Origin: Clitoria ternatea
Lineage: Eukaryota > Streptophyta > Magnoliopsida > Fabales > Fabaceae
Direction: 5' to 3'
DNA: 64,000 nt
Assembly: GCA_037962975.1 (NCBI GenBank)
Contig: CM075669.1
Location: forward strand, 107,090,501-107,154,500
Below the pieces are notes generated by a model. That model did no database searches. It worked only from the letters and a program-made list of their open reading frames with translations, and was not told where the DNA came from. Positions 58,515 to 64,000 of the stretch are shown here, piece by piece (the stretch's first letter is position 1; each line of letters starts with the position of its first letter). Position numbers and translations under genes: made by a program.

Positions 58515-61500
58515 GTAACATCCCAAATTTTAATAATGTACCGAGTGAATAAGCCATTAGAGTAATAATTTCAGAAGTGGGAATTAGCTTATTAAGTACC
58601 ATTAATTTAATTAATCAAAGGGTGTGCTGATTTAAAGGGAGGATTGACCTTAGTGGGTGCTGATGGGACTGGGTGACGTGAGCAGACTGCTCCTCACGTT
58701 TTCCCACCCCACTATTCCTTCCCTCATGCATGTGTTTATAAGTGGACGATGGTTCTCCTTGCCATTCGTTCTTCAGAGTTCCCTGCGAGTTCCTTCTTCT
58801 TCTTTCTTCTTCTTCTCTTTTCCTTCTCTGCTCTCTGTTTCATTCCCTGTTTCGGAAGCCGAGTGACGGTGCTGCAGAGGAGTCAGAGCTCCCTCACACG
58901 AGTAGAAGACGAGCGTCGAAGCAGAAGCAGAAACAACCCTGCACCACTCGTGGAGGGCAGTAGCGTTCAAGTAAAGGCTAAGCGAGTGGGAGCGTTGAGT
59001 GAAGCAGCGAAGAAGGGAACCAACACCCAAGCAGAAAAGTCTTTCAGAATCTCGTAGTTGGTAGGGGGAGTACCTTACATGTTAAATGCATGGGTTATGA
59101 ATGGGTTCCGAGTGTTGAAGTGATAGTTCTGTATCCTGTTGTATAATAATGCCTGCATGTGGAGTAACCGAGTGTGAGACAAGTGAGAGTGAGTGTTGCA
59201 TGTTATTATCGTCCTTAAAGATGCATGCGTTGTTTGAATTCTGATACCCTATAACCCGATTGCATGTTATGTTGTGTTGACTAGAATGCTCGTTGAATCC
59301 GTTCATGTTCGTATGCATGCATGTGTTGACTGAGTCTTGACACTATTGTATACCAATTGCATATTATGTTGTACTGATTTGAAATATTTGTTGGAACCTG
59401 TTGATCTTCATATGGATGCCTGTGTTGAGTAAGTTCTGATACTCTGTGTACCGAGTGCATGTTATGCTTGAGTTGATAAGAACGCTGATAGAAGCTTGAT
59501 ATTGATTGACACCGATTGCATTGAACTTATATGTTGTTAATAGAGTTATGATGATGATTGCATGGAAGTATGTGTGTGTTAAATAAATACATGGAATCCT
59601 GGAATTGCGTATTACCGACTGCATGTGAAATATGTATAACTGAGTGAAGGTTGTGTGCATGAATGCTATGTTGTGTGATGAATCCGCGTGTGGCGCATGG
59701 GATGCGTTGTGCTGAGAGCATGTAGTGTGGGACACTACCATCGGTTATAAAGCGTGGGACGCTATGAAATCCTTGAGTGGGACTTGGGCTGCCTGTGATC
59801 ACCTCCGTTGGCGCTGAGAGCGTTGGTGTCACCTGTGGGCAAACGGTTGGGTACCTGTAAAACGGCCAAGCAGCTGGGAGCTGATTTGATAGTTGAGAGC
59901 TAGGTATAAAAAGGGCTGAGAGCCTACGTTGCAACGTCTAAACCGATACACACGAATGCGGAACCGAGTGAAATGCTATGTGCCTAGTAACTGTTGATAT
60001 TGTTTAAAATTGGTTATGCATGCGAAGGTGTTAATAAGATGGTGAATGTATATAACCAAGTGAGTATCCTGTGTTTATATTGCTACGGATACTTTGTAGA
60101 ATTAACTATGCTTGTGACGGTGTTAGTAAGATGATATATATATATATATGTCCTCATGACCGAGTGTACTATTCTGTGTGTATATGCTGTTAATGCTGAT
60201 TAAAATCTATTCCATGAATGTATGTTATGTATTGGAGAGTTGTATATATATATATCCGAGTGAGGATTGTGGATTCCGATTGGTAAGGATCTTGTGTGTG
60301 TTCTGGCTGATTGGCATTGCCCCGACTATAATTGTTGCCATGTATAATTGTGTGTATATATATTGTTGTATAAAGGTGAGGCAACCTGAGTCAGTATCTA
60401 TCATTTAAAATTTAAGATGCTCACCCCTGCTGTGATAAATTTTCAGTGAACATCTCTCGTAATGAGGAGTGGAGGAGGAGCTGAAATGCCGGGTGAAGTG
60501 CTGCTGCACTATGAGATATCATGACTGTGCATATGCTGTATATAGTGTTTTGAGTTAAGCCTTGGCCGGCTCGTGTTTTGTTGTTAGCCTTTAAATCAGA
60601 ATTGAATTCCTTGGATCGGGAACATGACTTCTTGGTTGTAAAATCATGATATACACTTCTATATATATATGCCTATGCTTATGCCACGTTGCATGTCTAT
60701 CTCATGTTGTGAAATGTCTGGGTGATCTATATATATATATGTGCGTTCATATCTCCGATTGTGTAGGAAATAACATGACCCAGTGTGAAGAAAGCCAATT
60801 CATGGTCTAGAGGGTGAGTTTATGATTCTGTAACCGAGTGGAAGAGATTTAGATGTTCGGAGTGAGTGAAAATTAGATAGCTCCGAGTAGGGAGTGACGT
60901 AGAAGACTGCCCCAACGACTAACTGCTAGGAGCCCTCCCGAGCGTAGAATAGTCAATAATTCCTGCGTGAGAATTTCTGAGTGGTGGTTTTCCCGAATGG
61001 AGAGTGACACCTTAGACTGTAGAGGACCCCACTGTGGTGAACTATTGGTAATAAAGGAATCTGAGTGAGTCTTAGCTTAGTGGGAAGCTTAGAGTAGGAA
61101 GGTGATGGTTACCGAGTGAAAACTAGGCGAGATATCCCGAGTGACAAAAGGGGCGCGAAGGTTGTCCCGAGTGAAAGGGTTCCCATATATTCTGAGTGAG
61201 AGCCAGTGAGGACCATTCCCGTATTATTCGTGTATGTATTCTGATTGTTGAAGCTGTGGAATAAATTACGTTTCCGAGTGAATTGAGATCGAATTCTTCC
61301 GAGTGAATTAGGCACTGGAATCCGAGTGCGGAAATGCCGAGTGAAATGAGCAGATACCGAGAGAAGCCTTCGCTTGAGCGGGTATGCATAGTTGCGTGGT
61401 TCGCTTAAGCGATTTCCCCTTCTTCCGCTGTCATCTCCTCTGAATCGGTTTTATCTCTCCTGATCTCCTTTCCTTTCATTTTCTTGTGCCAAGGCATTCA

Positions 61501-61570
61501 GATTTTCCTTTAATTGTGAAAAATTTCCCTGATTTTCTTGCTTATGATTTGTTTAATTTAGGGTGTTACA
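58515..61570 (+). mobile_element. Solo LTR, family A copy 2, inside chromovirus RT
   Basis: The ends are TGTAACATCCC and AGGGTGTTACA, flanked by CAAAA at 58510-58514 and 61571-61575. The RT frame closes exactly across it (FCVT | NAPAVF). At 3056 bp with no coding part or priming site, it is a solo LTR. It is the reverse-orientation relative of 281-3610, sharing CCGAGTGA arrays (60830-61350), GCCTTGGCCGGC (60559-60570) and CTGAGAGC motifs (59700-59930). A TATA-like TTTATAAG at 58735-58742 precedes a CT-rich leader. Two CGCTTGAGCG/CGCTTAAGCG palindromes lie at 61370-61410. Confidence 0.92.
60830..61355. repeat. CCGAGTGA short-motif array in LTR A2
   Basis: Repeated ACCGAGTGA, TCCGAGTGAA and CCCGAGTGA motifs, the inverse of the CACTCGG array in copy A1. 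They lie near the LTR 3' end. Confidence 0.8.
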
Positions 61571-62883
61571 CAAAAAGGCATTACTAGATATTTGTAATGG
61601 CCATAGCGTGTTCTAAAAGCAGTTTTTGATATATCTTCTTTCTTCACACTTATTTGATGGTATCCATACCTTAAATCAAGTTTGGAGAACACCATGGAAC
61701 CACGCAGTTGATCCATCAAGTCGTCAATCTTTGGCAGAGGATAACTGTTCTTCATCGTCACCTTGTTCAGTGGCCGATAATCTACACATAACCTCATGCT
61801 ACCATCTTTTTTCTTAACCAATAACATTGGTGCACCCCAGGGGGATACACTGGGTCGTATAAACTGTTTCTCTATCATCTCTTCAAGTTGTTTCTTCAAC
61901 TCTGCTAATTCTAGAGGTAGCATTCGGTATGGTGCAATTGAAATGGGTCCAACTCCAGGTACCAGATCAATGGTGAATTCCATATCTCTTTCTGGGGGTA
62001 AACCAGGGATATCTTCTGGAAAAACATCAGGAAATTCACACACAACCGGTAGATTTTCCATTTTTGATTCTTGCTCTCCTTTCATTGAAAGAAATAGCAT
62101 GAATCCTTGAGCCCTTCCTTTTAAAGAGGCACTCACTTGGTTGGCGGTTAGAAATCTCGAATCCTCAGGATTCAAATTCACTGGTTCTTTAAACATTATG
62201 GTTTTGTTATGATAATCTATTAGAACATGATTGTCAGACAACCAATCTAATCCAATAATAAGTTCTAAACCAGAAAGGGGTAAGCAAAAGAGATTAGCCT
62301 TAAAGTCCCTACCATCTATGACAATAGGGCATTTCCAACAGGCTTTAGAAGTGACAATGAGATTATTCCTAGGAGTATGAACAGATAAATCAAATGGCAA
62401 TTCTATCACTGGTAATTTTAGTTTTTCTACACAGTCATTCACAAAAAAGGAATATGATGCACCTGAGTCATACATAACAGTTAAAGGAATCTTATTAATG
62501 ATACACTTACCTTCCACCATAGAGTCAGAATGAGATGCTTCTTCCCCAGTAATTACAAAAACCTTTCCTTTTGCCTTCGGTCTTCTGACTACACTATGCA
62601 TGCCTCCTTGAGTATTCATGGATGTACTTGCACCTTCAGGGTTCTCCCTCTTTATCTCTGGGCAATCCTTGATGTGATGACCTGGTTTGTTACACTTAAA
62701 GCAAATATAAGTGTTTTTAGGACAATCCCTTTTTAAATGGGGTCCTCCACAGATAAAGCATTTAAAATTTAGTGCAGGTGTCGGATAATAGTTTCCAGAT
62801 GAAGCTTGGGGTTTATTAGGAACAGATGCTGCTCCAAACCGACGAAATGGCGCTTGGTAAGGCTTTTTCCTCCTGAAGTCTCT
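61571..62883 (-). pseudogene. pol: Chromovirus zinc knuckles, protease and RT N-terminus
   Basis: Two knuckles read CFICGGPHLKRDC and CFKCNKPGHHIKDC (about 62675-62765). The protease core is VMYDSGASYSFF (about 62450-62485), followed by LSGLELIIGLDWLSDNHV. RT starts with FPDVFPEDIPGLPPER, then PYRMLPLELAELKKQLEEM, MRLCVDYRPLNKVTMKNSYP and FSKLDLRYGYHQISVKKED. The frame is unbroken from the gag stop at 62887 to the solo LTR insertion at 61575. Confidence 0.9.
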
Positions 62884-63638
62884 TCTTTAGTGATGGTGAG
62901 GTCCTCCACTTCTTATTTCTCCCGCCTTGTGAATAGGTTCACGGCTTTTGATCATTCTGTCCTTATGATCCTCTTCAAAGATCCTGTAGTGATTTACCAA
63001 TACAGAAAATTCACGGATTTCCTGCATTCGTATAGCTTCTTTGATTTTTGGCCGCAATCCATTTACAAATTTTACGCACCTATCACCTTCATTAGTAGCA
63101 TCATTATAATGAGAATGAAAACAAGACAGCTCTTCAAACCTGGATGTGTACTCTCCCACGGTCATATTTCCTAGGGTCAGCGATAGGAATTTGAATTGTC
63201 TTTTCTCTTTAACATCAGTTGGAAAGTATTTTTCCAAGAACATATCCTCGAAATGATCCCAGGTGATCTCCACGTGGTTGACTTTGAATTGTCTACGCAT
63301 GCTATCCCACAATGTTCGGCATCCTCAGATAAGGCATAGGTAGCAAAGACTACCTTATCAGCTTCATTACATTGCAATGCTCGAAAGATCTTTTTTATCT
63401 CTTGAATCCAGATTTGCGCTCCATCAGGGTTATATCCTCCCTTGAAACGAGGTGGATTACGCTTTTCGAAAAGGTCCAACCTTCTCAAGGCATCATTACC
63501 TTGACCATCACGTGCTCCCATTGCATTGATTAAGCGTTCTACAACTCTAGTAAGATCATTTCCAGCTGTTTCACAGTAACTGAGACTTGTCACATCAATC
63601 ACAGTTACTACCAAGTCAGAGATTCTATTCTCCATCAC
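62884..63638 (-). pseudogene. gag: Chromovirus gag
   Basis: The N-terminal part (MMENRISDL, LINAMGARDG, NPPRFKGGYNPDGAQIWI, IFRALQCNEADKVVFATYAL) ends in a one-base deletion near 63310. The retrotransposon-gag domain continues in the next frame: MRRQFKVNHVEITWDHFEDM, FLEKYFPTDVKEKRQFKFL, NMTVGEYTSRFEELSCFH, FVNGLRPKIKEAIRM. A stop at 62887-62889 separates it from the knuckles. Capsid function is lost in this copy. Confidence 0.88.
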
Positions 63639-63696
63639 CTATACAGAGTTTACAGACAAAGCAAGATAGACCTTTTCCTTAGGCTTATTGGATTAA

Positions 63697-63710
63697 CTGC
63701 TTTGATGCCA
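63697..63710 (-). other. Chromovirus primer-binding site, initiator-Met-like
   Basis: The minus strand reads TGGCATCAAAGCAG three bases inside the 5' LTR edge. It differs at two positions from the usual TGGTATCAGAGC of initiator tRNA-Met; both could be transitions. Confidence 0.7.
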
Positions 63711-63713
63711 TTT

Positions 63714-64000
63714 TGTAACACCCTCTGTTACACCTTAATAAATTGTAGAAAAATTCGTAAATTTTTTTTTCTAAAGATATGATTGTTAAAAAAAACTATC
63801 GGAATAAATTACATACATCATTTCTGAAATACCTCATAAATAGTATTAAAACTTTATAAAGTAATTTTACATTCATCCGAAGAAAATAAATATTAAACAT
63901 TATAAGAAAGAGAGGAAACTCCATGGCCCAGAAGCAGTTACTTAATAACATTATTTATTCATTGGACCACGGTATTCATACCGAGCTCCCTTTCTAGAAC
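63714..64000 (-). repeat. Chromovirus 5' LTR, truncated by the window end
   Basis: It matches 52470 onward with scattered differences and lacks the MITE, thereby showing the empty site. About 287 bp are visible. Confidence 0.93.

Larger units (their letters stand above)
52470..64000 (-). mobile_element. Tekay/Del-clade chromovirus (Ty3/gypsy), partial
   Basis: The minus-strand element has its 3' LTR at 52470-56048 and its 5' LTR starting at 63714 and running off the window. Both begin on the plus strand with TGTAACACCCTCTGTTACAC. Between them lie gag, zinc knuckles, protease, RT, RNase H, integrase and a C-terminal chromodomain, which defines chromoviruses; the long LTR and chromodomain type suggest Tekay/Del. 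There are frameshifts at about 63310, 58345 and 56530 and nonsense codons at 62887, 57418 and 57151. A family-A solo LTR interrupts RT, and a MULE MITE interrupts the 3' LTR. The right flank is not visible, so no TSD can be scored. Confidence 0.9.

Overview
The window is plant nuclear DNA, most likely gene-poor pericentromeric or otherwise heterochromatic chromosome arm of a dicot. Legume-type element families (Athila of the Calypso kind, a Sirevirus, Tekay/Del-like LTRs of about 3 kb) make a legume my preferred host, but no host gene is present to prove it. I found no cellular protein gene, no credible tRNA or rRNA gene and no CRISPR. Essentially everything recognisable is transposable element.

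Positions 50-43290 are one Russian-doll insertion stack, and most layers have their own target-site duplication (TSD). A non-autonomous Mutator-like element (9-bp TSD) contains solo LTR B (4443-42906, TSD ATAAA). B contains a decayed Tat-clade Ty3/gypsy element (5579-41245). Its 3' tandem-repeat region contains solo LTR C1 (12945-39740, TSD ACTTG), which contains solo LTR C2 of the same family (14770-37814, TSD GGAGT). C2 contains a young Athila-clade element on the minus strand (18263-37678, TSD ACCTT), and its reverse transcriptase gene contains a very young Sirevirus (Ty1/copia, 23311-32408, TSD GTTTT). The outer Mutator-like element also holds a solo LTR of family A (281-3610) and a small MULE-type MITE (3952-4216). 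Several insertions can be checked against an empty site elsewhere in the window: the opposite inverted-repeat arm, a sister LTR, or a reading frame that closes when the insert is ignored.

Positions 43300-45700 are unannotated AT-rich DNA with three local tandem duplications. Positions 46000-52469 are a decayed Ty1/copia element split by an hAT DNA transposon (47422-51403, 8-bp TSD). The hAT transposase gene is itself broken by a Stowaway MITE. From 52470 to the window end lies a Tekay/Del chromovirus on the minus strand with a C-terminal chromodomain. Its 3' LTR carries a 438-bp near-perfect hairpin MITE with a 9-bp TSD (the second LTR supplies the empty site), and its RT gene is split by a second family-A solo LTR (58515-61570).

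The most unusual signal is regulatory-looking. LTRs of at least five families each carry a cluster of roughly 10-bp CpG-containing palindromes arranged in pairs. In the Athila and the Sirevirus, two different superfamilies, the palindrome is the same (GAATCGATTC) and all seven distinct pairs have exactly 21 bp start-to-start spacing with unrelated 11-bp spacers. Families C and A use CGCTCAAGCG-type palindromes, mostly 19-21 bp apart, and family B uses ACGCTACGCGT-type palindromes 18 bp apart. I know of no described system that explains this shared layout.
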